Of a stretch of DNA of 62,558 nucleotides, positions 35,632 through 45,305 are shown piece after piece. Under the pieces are notes generated by a model, which was not told the DNA's origin, did not search any database, and saw only the letters and a list, made by a program, of their open reading frames with translations. The stretch is taken from positions 1-62,558 of the forward strand of contig NZ_NKUB01000016.1 in assembly GCF_003207895.1 (NCBI RefSeq), given 5' to 3'. Position numbers and translations under genes: made by a program. Every line of letters starts with the position of its first letter. Position 1 is the first letter of the stretch. This DNA is from Komagataeibacter swingsii. GTDB lineage: Bacteria > Pseudomonadota > Alphaproteobacteria > Acetobacterales > Acetobacteraceae.

Positions 35632-36528
35632 ATGGACCGGCTGGATGTCATGCGCCTGTTCATGCGCATCGTGGACCGCGAAAGCTTTACGCAGGCGGCA
35701 GAAGACATGAACCTGCCGCGTTCAACCGCGACCGATGTCATCAAGGCGCTGGAGGCCCGGCTTGGCGTGCGCCTGCTGCACCGCACGACACGCCAGGTCA
35801 GCCCGACGCCGGAAGGCGAAACCTATTACCGCCGCTGCCGGCATATCGTGGCCGATATCGAGGATGCCGAGGCGGCATTCGGCACAGTCCGGCCCAAAGG
35901 CACGTTGCGGGTCGATGTGCATGGCACGCTCGCGCGCCATTTCCTGCTCCCGGCCCTGCCCGCGTTCTTTGCAGCCTATCCGGATATCGAACTGCATATG
36001 AGCGAGGGCGACCGTCTGGTCGATCCCGTTCGCGAAGGCATGGACTGCGTGCTGCGGGTGGGTGAACTCAAGGATAGCGAGATGGTGGCCCGGCAACTGG
36101 GCATGCTGGAGGAAGTGACCCTGGCCGCCCCGGCCTATCTGGCTGCGCATGGCGTCCCGACCCACCCGGACGCGCTGGCGGATGGCCACTACATGGTCGG
36201 TTTCCAGTCCAGCCTGCGGGGCCGTATCCTGCCGCTGGAATTCGTCATTGACGGAAAACAGCGTGATATGACCCTGCCCCTCCACATGGCCGTCAATGCG
36301 GCGGAAAGCTATGTTTCGGCTGCACGGGCCGGGTTGGGCGTCATCCAGATCCCGCGCTATCACGCGGCGCATGACATCAGGGCCGGGACATTGGTGGAAA
36401 TCCTGGCGGCGTTTCCACCAACCCCCTCTCCCGTCGCACTGCTGTATCCGCACAACCGGCAGATGTCCCCGCGCGTGCGCCTTTTCATTGACTGGGTTGC
36501 GGAGATTTTTCACGGCATTCGCCCGTAA
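35632..36528 (+). CDS. LysR-family transcriptional regulator
   Basis: This 298-residue regulator has an N-terminal winged HTH (LFMRIVDRESFTQAAEDMNLPRSTATDVIKALEARLGVRLLHRTTR) and a periplasmic-binding-like effector domain. AGGGA precedes the ATG. It is divergent from the two SDR genes and 26 bp upstream of an exported hydrolase gene, so it may control both. The intergenic space has a short direct repeat, ATAATCC, at about 35584-35599. The subfamily resembles regulators that respond to aldehydes or quinones, but this is a guess. Confidence 0.9.
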   Translation: MDRLDVMRLFMRIVDRESFTQAAEDMNLPRSTATDVIKALEARLGVRLLHRTTRQVSPTPEGETYYRRCRHIVADIEDAEAAFGTVRPKGTLRVDVHGTLARHFLLPALPAFFAAYPDIELHMSEGDRLVDPVREGMDCVLRVGELKDSEMVARQLGMLEEVTLAAPAYLAAHGVPTHPDALADGHYMVGFQSSLRGRILPLEFVIDGKQRDMTLPLHMAVNAAESYVSAARAGLGVIQIPRYHAAHDIRAGTLVEILAAFPPTPSPVALLYPHNRQMSPRVRLFIDWVAEIFHGIRP

Positions 36529-36554
36529 TCCCCCTCTCGCAACCAAGGAAGCCA

Positions 36555-37406
36555 ATGCGAAAATACCCGCAGAACATGATCGCGATACTGTCGTTTCTCG
36601 CCCTCCTGCCTGCCGTGGCGTTCACGCGCGATCACCCCCGGCAGGAGGTGGCCACCATCACCGCCGCGCCGAGCCAGAACGAACGTCTTTTCAACCTGCC
36701 GCTGAATGGGGGAGAAACAGTCCGGGTGCTGTCTACCGCGCCCGACCGCCCCCGGGGGATCATTGTCATGCTGCCCGGTGGGGCTGGCGATATCGGCCTT
36801 GAAAAAAATGGAAGCATCCGACACGGCGACAATTTTGTCGTACGCACGCGTGGCCTATGGAATCAGAAGGGTTTTGCCGTTCTCATTCCCGATACGATCG
36901 ACCGCGCCAACCTCAGGGGCCACCGCAGTTCCCCGACCTATGCCCGTGTTGTGGAGCAGTTGGTCACCCTTGCGCATCGGCAGGGACCGGAACCTGTGTT
37001 CCTGCTGGGCACGAGCCAGGGCAGCATCGCAGCCGTCAATGGCGCAGCACATGCCCCAGCGGGCAGCATTGCCGGTGTGGTGCTGACGGAATCCGTTTCC
37101 GTCATGGGGGGCAGCAGGGAGACAGTTTTTAGCGCCGATCCGCAGGCAGTACGCGCGCCGGTCCTTGTCGTCGCCAACCGTGATGACCGCTGCAACGTCG
37201 CACCGCCACAGGCCGCCCAGCGGATTGCGGACGCCATGACGGCTAGTCGGGATGTGCATGTACTGATGGTTGCAGGCGGCACCACCCGGTCGAAAAAGGC
37301 GTGTGGTTCCCTCACCCCGCATGGATATTACGGGATTGAAGACCGGGTGGTTGACGCGATCAGCCAATGGCTGGATGCCCACTCACAATGGGCCGGGCTA
37401 CAGTAA
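36555..37406 (+). CDS. Exported alpha/beta hydrolase
   Basis: This 283-residue protein has a signal peptide (about residues 1-24, AILSFLALLPAVAFT). The hydrolase fold is shown by GIIVMLPGGAGDIG, the nucleophile elbow LLGTSQGSIAA (Ser), LVVANRDDRC for the acid and a late TPHGYYGIE for the histidine. AAGGAAG lies in front of the ATG. It follows the LysR gene closely and is probably periplasmic. The substrate is unknown; an ester or lactone is likely. Confidence 0.75.
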   Translation: MRKYPQNMIAILSFLALLPAVAFTRDHPRQEVATITAAPSQNERLFNLPLNGGETVRVLSTAPDRPRGIIVMLPGGAGDIGLEKNGSIRHGDNFVVRTRGLWNQKGFAVLIPDTIDRANLRGHRSSPTYARVVEQLVTLAHRQGPEPVFLLGTSQGSIAAVNGAAHAPAGSIAGVVLTESVSVMGGSRETVFSADPQAVRAPVLVVANRDDRCNVAPPQAAQRIADAMTASRDVHVLMVAGGTTRSKKACGSLTPHGYYGIEDRVVDAISQWLDAHSQWAGLQ

Positions 37407-37411
37407 AAAGC

Positions 37412-37499
37412 AGCTTCTGGTGAGGCTTTTTTTCCAAAAAGCTTCGAAGAACGCCGCCTTTTTGAAAAAAGGCGGCACCCAAAAACTTTTATTTTTTCA
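37412..37499 (+). repeat. Double-hairpin interspersed repeat, copy 6 (full)
   Basis: Hairpin A is GGCTTTTTTTCC / AAAAAGCTTC, hairpin B is GCCGCCTTTTT / AAAAAAGGCGGC, then CACCCAAAAACTTTTATTTTTT. It lies between convergent hydrolase and transaldolase genes, and the terminal T-run makes it a good plus-strand terminator. Confidence 0.82.
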
Positions 37500-38651
37500 A
37501 TGTGGCTTCAGGCTTGATATCTTCGTGGATATGCTGTCGCGCAGGGCATGAAAGGCTTCCTCAAACGCGCCCAGCCCTTCATGCAGCAGGGCCTCCGTCA
37601 CCCCGGCCAGATCAAGCCCCAGCCGGTCCGCCTCATGCAGCACCCGTGCTGCGCCCGGCACATCCTGTGTCAGTGTCGGGGCCACCGTGCCGTGGTCGCG
37701 AAAGGCTGCGAATGTAGACGGTGGAATGGTATTGACCGTCTCCGGCCCGATCAGCGCATCGACATACAGCACATCGCTGTAAGCCGGGTCTTTCGTGCCG
37801 GTCGAGGCCCAGAGCAGGCGCTGGGGCTGCGCGCCAAGGGCCGCCAGCTTCCGCCATCGCGCCCCCTGCGTCACCTCCCGCCAGTATTGATAGGCCATCC
37901 TGGCATTGGCGATGGCGACCTTGCCGCGCAGGTTTTCCAGCACCCTTGCATCCGGGTCCGCTGCCGCCACCCGTGCGTCAATCGATGCATCGATGCGGGC
38001 GTCAATGCGGCTGACGAAAAAGGACGCGACCGAGGCGATGCCCGATACCGGCAACCCCTGCGCATGCCGCGCCTCCAGCCCAGCCATGTAGGCATCCAGC
38101 ACCTTTTTGTATGCTTCAAGCGAGAACAGCAGCGTTACATTGACATTCATGCCATCCGCGATCGCAGTCCTCACGGCCTCGCCCCCTGCTTCCGTTCCGG
38201 GGATCTTGATCATGAGGTTGGGTGCGTCGACCCGTTTCCATAAATGCCGTGCCTCGGCCAGCGTGCCAATGGCGTCGTGGGCCAGATGGGGCGAAACCCC
38301 AAGGCTGACATACCCGTCAATATGCCTGCTGGCTTCATAGACGGGGTACAGCACTCTGGCTGCGGCCTTTATATCCTCCACCGCCAGAATCTCATACAGG
38401 GCTGCCGCGTCGACTGTCCGTTCGGCCAGCACCTGCCGGATGCGGGCGTCATATTCACTGCCCTGCCCTATGGCCTTCTGGAAGATGGCGGGATTGGAGG
38501 TAACACCCTTCAGCCCATCCTGATCCACCAGCCGTTTCAGGCTGCCATTTTCGGTAAAGGAGCGCTGGATGAAATCCAGCCACGGCGACTGGCCAAAGCG
38601 GGCCAGTTCGCATAACGGATTGGTCAGGGTCATGCTGCAAGGTTCGTTCAT
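37497..38651 (-). CDS. tal: Transaldolase
   Basis: This 384-residue enzyme exchanges three-carbon units between sedoheptulose 7-phosphate, glyceraldehyde 3-phosphate, erythrose 4-phosphate and fructose 6-phosphate. The sequence shows LKGVTSNPAIFQKAI near residue 47, the Schiff-base lysine in NLMIKIPGTEAGG (K149), VNVTLLFSLEAY and WASTGTKDPAYSD. It is of the longer TalB-like bacterial type, here not fused to phosphoglucose isomerase as often seen in relatives. It is the last gene of a minus-strand run behind transketolase, an SDR, a polyol permease and a DhaK-type kinase, in keeping with disposal of erythrose 4-phosphate. Confidence 0.93.
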   Translation of the reverse strand: MNEPCSMTLTNPLCELARFGQSPWLDFIQRSFTENGSLKRLVDQDGLKGVTSNPAIFQKAIGQGSEYDARIRQVLAERTVDAAALYEILAVEDIKAAARVLYPVYEASRHIDGYVSLGVSPHLAHDAIGTLAEARHLWKRVDAPNLMIKIPGTEAGGEAVRTAIADGMNVNVTLLFSLEAYKKVLDAYMAGLEARHAQGLPVSGIASVASFFVSRIDARIDASIDARVAAADPDARVLENLRGKVAIANARMAYQYWREVTQGARWRKLAALGAQPQRLLWASTGTKDPAYSDVLYVDALIGPETVNTIPPSTFAAFRDHGTVAPTLTQDVPGAARVLHEADRLGLDLAGVTEALLHEGLGAFEEAFHALRDSISTKISSLKPH

Positions 38652-38678
38652 GATCTGTGTTTCCGGCTCTTCATATGT

Positions 38679-40799
38679 TCAGGCGCGCGCGATCTGCCGC
38701 CGTGCCGCGGCAAGGACGGCTTCCACGGTAAAGCCGAATTTTTCCTGCAACGCTTCCGTCGGGGCGGAGGCGCCAAACGAATGCATCACCACGGCCTCGC
38801 CTGTCAGGCCGATATAGCGCGCCCACCCCATGCCGGATGCCTGTTCCACCGCCACGCGGGCGGTGACATCGGGCGGCAGCACGCTGTTGCGGTAGGCTTC
38901 GGGCTGGGCCTCGAACAGATCCCATGACGGCATGGAGACAACACGGACGCTTACGCCTTCCTTTTTCAGGATTTCATACGCTGCCACCACAAGGGAAACC
39001 TCGCTACCCGTCGCCATCAGGATCAGGTCTGGCTTTCCGCCACATTCGGCCAGGACATAGGCCCCTTTCGCAAGCCCCGTGGCGGGGGCGTAAACGCTGC
39101 GGTCCAATGTTGGCAGGTTCTGGCGGCTGAGCACCAGCACGGCGGGGCGGTCAGTCATGGGGATGGTGACCCGCCAGGCTTCCGCCACCTCGTTCGCATC
39201 GGCGGGGCGGATCAGGGTCACGCCGGGGGTCGCGCGCAGCTGGGCCAGTTGCTCGATGGGCTGGTGGGTGGGGCCGTCCTCGCCCACGCTTATGGAATCA
39301 TGAGTGAAAATATAAAGAACCGGCAGGTTCATTAGCGCCGACATGCGGATCGGCGGCTTCATGTAATCGGAAAAGATCAGGAAGCCAGAGCAGAACGGGC
39401 GAAGACCCGCCAGCACGATCCCGTTGCAGATCGACCCCATGGCATGTTCGCGCACACCGAAATGCACGTTGCGCCCGCCATAGGTGCCACCCCATTGCGG
39501 CGGCTGGAAATCGCCCGCGCCTTCGAATGTCAGATGCGTCTTGGTCGATGGCGACAGGTCTGCCGAACCGCCGATCATCCAGGGATAATGCTGTGCGACC
39601 GCATTGAGCACCGCGCCTGAACTGGCGCGGGAGGCAACACCCTTTGCATCCGCATCAAAGGTGGGGATGCTGGCATCCCACCCGACCGGCAGCGTGCTGT
39701 TGATGATGGCCGTAACCTCGGCCCCAAGGTCGGGATGGGCCTGACGGTAAGCGGTCAACAGCGCCTGCCACCGTGCGCTGGCCGCAGCCCCGCGAGCGCC
39801 CAGCCCGGACTGGAAATGCGCCAGCACGCCATCGGGCACGTAGAAGCTTCTGTCTTCCGGCCAGCCATAGAATTTCTTGGTCTCGCGGATTTCTTCCACA
39901 CCCAGCGGCTCGCCGTGGGCCGCCGCCGTGCCCGCCTTGTGCGGCGCGCCCCAGCCGATGATGGAATAGGCGATGATGAGCGTGGGCCGCGCAGTCTCGG
40001 CCTTCGCATCCGCCAGCAGGCGTTCAAGATCGCCTGTATCATTGGCGTCCATCAGTTCCAGCACGTGCCAGCCATAGCCCTCGAAGCGCCTGCGCACGTT
40101 TTCGGTAAAGGCGATATCGGTCGAGCCTTCGATGGAAATACGGTTGCTGTCATAGATCCATGTCAGGTTGCCTAGCTTCAGGTGGCCTGCAATGGACGCG
40201 GCCTCACTGGCCACGCCTTCCATCATGTCGCCATCGCCGCACAGTGTGTAGATGTGGTAATCGAACAGGTCGAAGCCGGGGCGGTTATAGCGCGCGGCCA
40301 GCCATTTCTCGGCCATCGCCATGCCCACCGAATTGCCGCATCCCTGCCCCAGCGGCCCGGTTGTGGTTTCCACGCCTGCGGTATGGCGGTATTCCGGGTG
40401 GCCGGGTGTTTTTGAGCCAAGCTGGCGGAACTGCTCCAGATCACCCAGCGTAAGCGATGGCGCATCCGTCACCTTGCCCGCCTGCACATCACGCACGCCT
40501 GCCAGATAGATCAGCGAATAGAGCAGCATCGACGCATGCCCGATGGACAGCACAAAACGGTCCCGATTGGGCCAGAGCGGGTTGGCGGGGTCGTACTTCA
40601 TGACATTGCGCCACAGGGCATAGGCACAGGGTGCGAGCGCCATCGCGGTGCCGGGATGGCCGGAATTCGCCTTCTGCACGCCATCCATCGACAGGGTGCG
40701 GATGGTGTTGATGCAGAGCTGGTCGATACTGGCGCTTGCGTGGCCGCCCCCATCGGGGGCAGCGGGTATTGTGTGGCGCATGTCGTGCGGTTTTCCCAT
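38679..40799 (-). CDS. tkt: Transketolase
   Basis: This protein of about 706 residues has the TPP site GDGDMMEGVASEAASIAGHLKLGNLTWIYDSN, the N-terminal CINTIRTLSMDGVQKANSGHPGTAMALAP and the pyrimidine-binding domain with FCSGFLIFSDYMKPPIRMSALM, then DSISVGEDGPTHQPIEQ. It moves two-carbon units in the pentose phosphate pathway. The ATG at 40799 is the most upstream start outside the repeat element; ATG 40781 is an alternative. The frame remains open upstream through a repeat copy, but that is accidental. It lies 27 bp before transaldolase. Confidence 0.93.
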   Translation of the reverse strand: MGKPHDMRHTIPAAPDGGGHASASIDQLCINTIRTLSMDGVQKANSGHPGTAMALAPCAYALWRNVMKYDPANPLWPNRDRFVLSIGHASMLLYSLIYLAGVRDVQAGKVTDAPSLTLGDLEQFRQLGSKTPGHPEYRHTAGVETTTGPLGQGCGNSVGMAMAEKWLAARYNRPGFDLFDYHIYTLCGDGDMMEGVASEAASIAGHLKLGNLTWIYDSNRISIEGSTDIAFTENVRRRFEGYGWHVLELMDANDTGDLERLLADAKAETARPTLIIAYSIIGWGAPHKAGTAAAHGEPLGVEEIRETKKFYGWPEDRSFYVPDGVLAHFQSGLGARGAAASARWQALLTAYRQAHPDLGAEVTAIINSTLPVGWDASIPTFDADAKGVASRASSGAVLNAVAQHYPWMIGGSADLSPSTKTHLTFEGAGDFQPPQWGGTYGGRNVHFGVREHAMGSICNGIVLAGLRPFCSGFLIFSDYMKPPIRMSALMNLPVLYIFTHDSISVGEDGPTHQPIEQLAQLRATPGVTLIRPADANEVAEAWRVTIPMTDRPAVLVLSRQNLPTLDRSVYAPATGLAKGAYVLAECGGKPDLILMATGSEVSLVVAAYEILKKEGVSVRVVSMPSWDLFEAQPEAYRNSVLPPDVTARVAVEQASGMGWARYIGLTGEAVVMHSFGASAPTEALQEKFGFTVEAVLAAARRQIARA

Positions 40800-40823
40800 G
40801 TCTTGAAAGTTTATTGGAAAATA

Positions 40824-40906
40824 AAAAAGCTTTTGGGTGCCGCCTTTTTTTTCAAAAAGGCGGCGTTCTTCGAAGCTTTTTGAAAAAAGCTTCACCAAAA
40901 ACTTTC
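40824..40906 (-). repeat. Double-hairpin interspersed repeat, copy 7 (full, inverted)
   Basis: This is the reverse complement of the other full copies: GCCGCCTTTTTTTT / AAAAAGGCGGC first, then GAAGCTTTTTGAAAAAAGCTTC. It is wedged inside the minus-strand operon between the SDR and transketolase genes, so it may tune read-through. Confidence 0.82.
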
Positions 40907-40915
40907 TTTTATTGG

Positions 40916-41671
40916 TCAGCGAATGGTATAGCCGCCATCTACTACCAGGTTCTCACCATTCACCATGGCGGCGGCATTGCTGACCAGATAGGCGACGGCG
41001 CAGGCGATCTCGTCAGGCTGGGCAAAGCGGCCGGTTGGCACCTGCGCACGGAAGGCGTCGCCCACCGGCCCGGACCAGACCTGCTTGCCCAGTTCCGTCT
41101 CGACCACGGTGGGCGAGATCGCGTTGACCGTTACCCCCGATGGCCCCCATTCAAACGCCAGCACCTTGGTCAGGCCAAGGATGCCCGCCTTGCTCGCGCT
41201 ATAGGCGGCATGCTTGTCCAAAGCCACAAGCGCTGCCTGTGAAGCAATGTTCACGATCCGCCCGAAGCCCTTCGCGCACATGGCCGGGCCAAGCGCGCGG
41301 GCAAACAGGAAGGGCGCGCGCAGGTTGATCGCCATCGTCAGGTCCCACGCGGATGTTTCCAGTTCCGCCGCCGAGGCAATCAGGGCAATCCCGGCATTAT
41401 TGACCAGAATATCGACATGCCCAAGCTGGGACAGGATGGTGCTGCACGCGGTCTTGATCGCAGCTTCATCCGTCACATCGGTATGCACGCCGCAATGCTG
41501 GCTGCCCAGGGAGGCCGCGATTTCGGCAACCTTTTCATTCCGGTCAACCAGGCACACCACGGCCCCCTGCCCTGCAAGCCGCTGGGCAATCGCCAGGCCA
41601 ATGCCCGATGCGCCGCCGGTTACGACAGCGGTCCGGCCCGCAAGGCTGAGGAGTTCACTGAACGGTTTCAT
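40916..41671 (-). CDS. SDR polyol dehydrogenase, GolD/DthD-like
   Basis: This 251-residue SDR starts FSELLSLAGRTAVVTGGASGIGLAIA, with VDILVNNAGIA, catalytic VNIASQAALV..HAAYSASKAG and a C-terminal VNGENLVVDGGYTIR. The N-terminal form resembles GolD and D-threitol dehydrogenase proteins that oxidise small polyols with NAD+. Neighbours (polyol permease, DhaK-type kinase, RpiB-like isomerase, transketolase, transaldolase) support a tetritol or related polyol as substrate. It is 33 bp behind the permease gene. The exact substrate is inference. Confidence 0.85.
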   Translation of the reverse strand: MKPFSELLSLAGRTAVVTGGASGIGLAIAQRLAGQGAVVCLVDRNEKVAEIAASLGSQHCGVHTDVTDEAAIKTACSTILSQLGHVDILVNNAGIALIASAAELETSAWDLTMAINLRAPFLFARALGPAMCAKGFGRIVNIASQAALVALDKHAAYSASKAGILGLTKVLAFEWGPSGVTVNAISPTVVETELGKQVWSGPVGDAFRAQVPTGRFAQPDEIACAVAYLVSNAAAMVNGENLVVDGGYTIR

Positions 41672-41704
41672 TTTATTGTTTCCGTATAGGTTTTTATTTT
41701 CTGG

Positions 41705-43054
41705 TTATTTGTTTGCAGCCACGGCACGCCGGGAACTGTCCAGTTCCGCCTGCAACGCCGGGTCCAGTGTCAGGAACCACGCAAGGCCGGCACTCAGCAG
41801 GTAAATCCCCGCATAGATGACCATGACACCAAAGATGCCAAAGCGCGGTTCAAAAAGGTAGACAACAGCAGGCCCGATCCACACGCTGGCCCCGGCCCCA
41901 AGGTTGAGCAGCGACATCGCGGCCGGTTTGTCATCGGGCGCCAGATAGGGCATCAGGGCTGAAAGCGGCACGTAGGCGGCCAGCGTCATGCCATACAGCG
42001 CGCCGGCCAACAGCGTGGGCAGCATGTGCCCCGGCCCGAAATGGGTCGGGCACCAGTACAGCAGCAGTGTGCTGATGGCTGACCCCACGCCACCGCCCAG
42101 CATGACCGTGCCGCGCCAGCTCAGCCAGTCGCTCAGTATGCCGAACAGAAGGTTCCAGATCACGTTGGAGATGAAGATGGCCTGCAACACCATCAGCCAC
42201 TGCCCCAGGCTGAAATGCAGGTCGTGCATGAAATACAGCGGCAGGCAGACCAAAAACCCGAATTCGGCCGAGGTATCAATGGCGCGGACAATACAGCCAA
42301 GACCAACCTTGGGCTTTTCCCACGCAATCGACAGCGAGGCGAACAGGGTTTTCAACGGATGCTTGTCGGCAGTGGCGGCATGGACATTGCCATGTTTTTC
42401 GCGGATGCCACCCAGTGCTATGGCCCCGCCCAGCATAACGAGGCCAAGTGCCAGCCACAGCGTTGCGATGGGTCCGATATAGGGAATGGTGTAACCGGCA
42501 AATACGGACCCCAGCGTGGGCATGCCGCCGGTAAAGCAGAACCAGAACCACCCCACGGCGGACCCCAGCCTGCCCGGATTGACCGTTGTCACCACCCAGA
42601 CAAGGAAGCCAAACGCAAACAGCGGATAGCCAAACCCCCTGATGCCATAGAACAGCAGCATGAGCGGCAGGGAACGTGCGGGGAGAGCCACCAGCAGGAA
42701 ACCGACCTGCAGCAGCCCCCATATCGCAAGCCCGGCCAGCATGACCCGCCGCGCACCCCACAAATCGGACAGCGCGCCGGACAGCCATGCCGCAACCGCG
42801 GCGCTCAGCCCGTAGATGGTAAACAAAAGGGCTACGTCATGTTCGGTAAACCCCATGCTGACGAGATAGGGCGAGAGATAGCCGCTCTCCACCCCATCGC
42901 CGGTCATGAAGATCAAGACCCCGGCAAACCCCCATGCCAGGGCGGGCGGCATGCCGATGCGCGAAAGAAACCGGCCCAGGGTGGTGCGCGGCCTTTCCTC
43001 ATGCGGGATTTCATCGCCGACCCGCGCGGGGTCGAGCAGGACTGTCTGGGCCAT
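41705..43054 (-). CDS. MFS polyol permease of the RbtT/DalT/CsbX family
   Basis: This 449-residue 12-TM transporter shares with ribitol and D-arabitol permeases a block such as GVLIFMTGDGVESGYLSPYLVSMGF in TM1, LFYGIRGFGYPLFAFGFLVW in TM4 and TIPYIGPIATLWLALG in TM6. It should import a small polyol or ketose with protons. The ATG at 43054 has GGAGGG upstream; the frame is open further but without similarity. It lies between the DhaK-type kinase and the SDR genes. Confidence 0.85.
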   Translation of the reverse strand: MAQTVLLDPARVGDEIPHEERPRTTLGRFLSRIGMPPALAWGFAGVLIFMTGDGVESGYLSPYLVSMGFTEHDVALLFTIYGLSAAVAAWLSGALSDLWGARRVMLAGLAIWGLLQVGFLLVALPARSLPLMLLFYGIRGFGYPLFAFGFLVWVVTTVNPGRLGSAVGWFWFCFTGGMPTLGSVFAGYTIPYIGPIATLWLALGLVMLGGAIALGGIREKHGNVHAATADKHPLKTLFASLSIAWEKPKVGLGCIVRAIDTSAEFGFLVCLPLYFMHDLHFSLGQWLMVLQAIFISNVIWNLLFGILSDWLSWRGTVMLGGGVGSAISTLLLYWCPTHFGPGHMLPTLLAGALYGMTLAAYVPLSALMPYLAPDDKPAAMSLLNLGAGASVWIGPAVVYLFEPRFGIFGVMVIYAGIYLLSAGLAWFLTLDPALQAELDSSRRAVAANK

Positions 43055-43194
43055 TATCTTACCCTCCAGCAGCGCGGATGGCGCAGCCGGGGCGCGCACT
43101 TTCCGCATAAGATGTTATTCTTGTTATTATCGGTGCAGAGATGGTGCCCCATGGCCGCAGGCAACGACCATGGGGTGGATATGCGTATGAAGGC

Positions 43195-44967
43195 TCAGGC
43201 TTCGGCAATGCCGGACAGGCTGGCCGCCATGGTCTGAAGGATCAGGCAGCACGACGTGGCCCCCGCATCCAGCACGCCGCGCGACCGCTCACCCAGCCGG
43301 CTGGCGCGGCCGATGCGCGCCACGAGGTCACGTGTTGAATCGCGTCCCTGCTCGGCCGCCACCGACATGGCGGCAAGTGCTGCTTTCAGCCCCTGCCCTT
43401 CCGCCGCGTGATAGGCCCTGACGGCGGGCACGAGCGTGTCCATCAGCGTCTTGTCGCCCACATCGGCATTGCCCAGCGAGCGGATGCCTGCTTCCGCCCC
43501 GTCCAGCATCAGGCCGAACAGATGCGCGTCGATACAGGTCACACCCGCCAGCGGCTTTGCCAGACCTTCGAAAAACCGCCCGTAAAGCGGCCCCATCGAA
43601 CCACCAATCCCGGCCATGAGCGCGTCTGAAAGTGCGCGCAGGCCGCCTTCCAGCGTGGGTGGCGCATCGCCCAGCGCCTGCCCGCAGCGGGCAAAGCCCT
43701 TGGCCATGTTGATGCCGTGGTCGCCATCACCGATCTTGCCGTCAATCTCGCTCAGCCAGTCGCGCGCGCCGACGATGGCGCCGACCAGCGCGGGCACGAC
43801 CGCGCGCGTGTTCTCAAGCGCAATCCCCGATGTCGGGATGTAGCGTTCGTTCTCCGCCGCTGCCGCGTGGGCGGCAAGGTCATGCGCCGTGGCCGTTGGG
43901 GCCTCCGTGACCGGGCCTTCGGGCGTGTCGCCCACACGGGTCAGACCGATGGCATGGGCGGGATGGGACATCAGCCGGTCCAGTTCCGCATCCAGCTTCA
44001 TCACCGTCAGCGTCACTCCCTTCATGTCCAGGGAGGTGAACAGGTTGCCCACGAAGTTGTGGCGGATGGTGATGCCGCGTTCGCGCATGATGTCGGCAAT
44101 ATCGGCAAACAGCACGTAAAGCTCGATGACCGGCGTGGCCCCAAGGCCGGACACCAGCACCGTCACCTCATCCCCTGCCGTGAAGGGCAGGTCGGGCAGG
44201 ATATGGTCGCACATCATCCGCGCGATTTCACGCGATGACCCCAACCTGCTGATTTCCACCCCCGGTTCGCCATGATGGCCGATGCCGACTTCCATCGTCC
44301 CGGCCTCGATCATGAAATTGGGATGGCCGTTGGCGACAATGGTGCATGGCGAAAGGCCAACGCCGATCGAGCGCGTGTTGTCGATCGCCTTGCGGGCGGT
44401 CGCCAGTACCTCTTCCAGCGACGCCCCTTCCTCCGCCCGGGCGCCGGCGGCCTTCCACATCAGGATTTCGCCTGCGACACCCCGCCTGCGGGCCGCGTCA
44501 TCCTTCGGGGCGGAGGCCACGTCGTCATTGGCGACCACCGTGCCCACGGCAATCCCCTCGCGCGTTGCGTCATCCACGGCCAGGCGGACATTCATGGTGT
44601 CGCCTGCATAGTTGCCGAACAGGCAGGCAACCCCCGCGCCGTTATCCGCCTCGCGCATGGCGTCAAGGAAGCTGGCCGCCGTGGGGGAGGAAAAGATCTC
44701 CCCCACGGCTACCGCATCCAGCATGCCCCTGCCTACATAGCCCAGGAACGCCGGTTCGTGGCCGGAACCGCCGCCGGTAATCACGCCAACCTTGCGCGTA
44801 GCACTTTTACGCGCCCGGCGCAGGACACGCGGGTTGTCCGTGCCCGCCAGGATATCGGGATGCGCCAGCAGGTAGCCGCGGATTCCGTCTTCGACGATCT
44901 GGTCGGGATCATTGAAGATACGGTCCAGCGGACGCGCGGCGCGCAGGTGAATGTCGATGGTATTCAT
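43195..44967 (-). CDS. DhaK-DhaL fusion kinase (dihydroxyacetone/erythrulose kinase type)
   Basis: This 590-residue ATP-dependent kinase has an N-terminal DhaK domain (about 1-330) with FNDPDQIVEDGIRGYLLAHP, VGVITGGGSGHEPAFLGYVG and the histidine-bearing GIGHHGEPG near residue 212. A C-terminal DhaL domain (about 380-590) carries the Mg-ATP aspartates in IDGKIGDGDHGINM. Relatives phosphorylate dihydroxyacetone, D- or L-erythrulose. The RpiB-type gene across the divergent promoter and the SDR point to a four-carbon ketose. GGGAAAG lies before ATG 44967. It is the first gene of the minus-strand operon. Confidence 0.88.
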   Translation of the reverse strand: MNTIDIHLRAARPLDRIFNDPDQIVEDGIRGYLLAHPDILAGTDNPRVLRRARKSATRKVGVITGGGSGHEPAFLGYVGRGMLDAVAVGEIFSSPTAASFLDAMREADNGAGVACLFGNYAGDTMNVRLAVDDATREGIAVGTVVANDDVASAPKDDAARRRGVAGEILMWKAAGARAEEGASLEEVLATARKAIDNTRSIGVGLSPCTIVANGHPNFMIEAGTMEVGIGHHGEPGVEISRLGSSREIARMMCDHILPDLPFTAGDEVTVLVSGLGATPVIELYVLFADIADIMRERGITIRHNFVGNLFTSLDMKGVTLTVMKLDAELDRLMSHPAHAIGLTRVGDTPEGPVTEAPTATAHDLAAHAAAAENERYIPTSGIALENTRAVVPALVGAIVGARDWLSEIDGKIGDGDHGINMAKGFARCGQALGDAPPTLEGGLRALSDALMAGIGGSMGPLYGRFFEGLAKPLAGVTCIDAHLFGLMLDGAEAGIRSLGNADVGDKTLMDTLVPAVRAYHAAEGQGLKAALAAMSVAAEQGRDSTRDLVARIGRASRLGERSRGVLDAGATSCCLILQTMAASLSGIAEA

Positions 44968-45305
44968 GGAACTTTCCCGTCTTTCCTCGTGCGACATTGG
45001 GCCGCCTTGTTGTTTTTGGTCCAGCTTCCGGAACGTTTGTAATTTTACCGGGACACATGTTTACGCGGAATCGTAGAACGACAGCTTCTTGCATAGGCTC
45101 TTACGCCTTTAACGCACATATTTCTGGCGTTTTCATATCACTATAACGTGATAATAGCGGATATATCCGGTTTACAAAGGTTATTATAATTATCTTTTGT
45201 TCCTGATTGTTGTCTTTTGTGCGGCGCACAACGCAGGGACCCAGCAACATAAACCCCGCCGGGCAGCCTTCGCTCCCGGGATAACCGGATAAAAGGATAC
45301 ACATC
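44968..45305. promoter_or_regulatory. Divergent control region of the polyol locus
   Basis: About 340 bp separate the kinase and isomerase genes and turn AT-rich in the middle. A dyad at 45136-45153 is the clearest signal. Both operon promoters must lie here, but I could not choose hexamers with confidence. Confidence 0.5.
45136..45153. promoter_or_regulatory. Inverted repeat, operator candidate
   Basis: Perfect arms TATCAC and GTGATA are separated by TATAAC. It lies midway between the divergent operons, in the right place for the SorC-type regulator encoded downstream of the isomerase. Confidence 0.5.
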
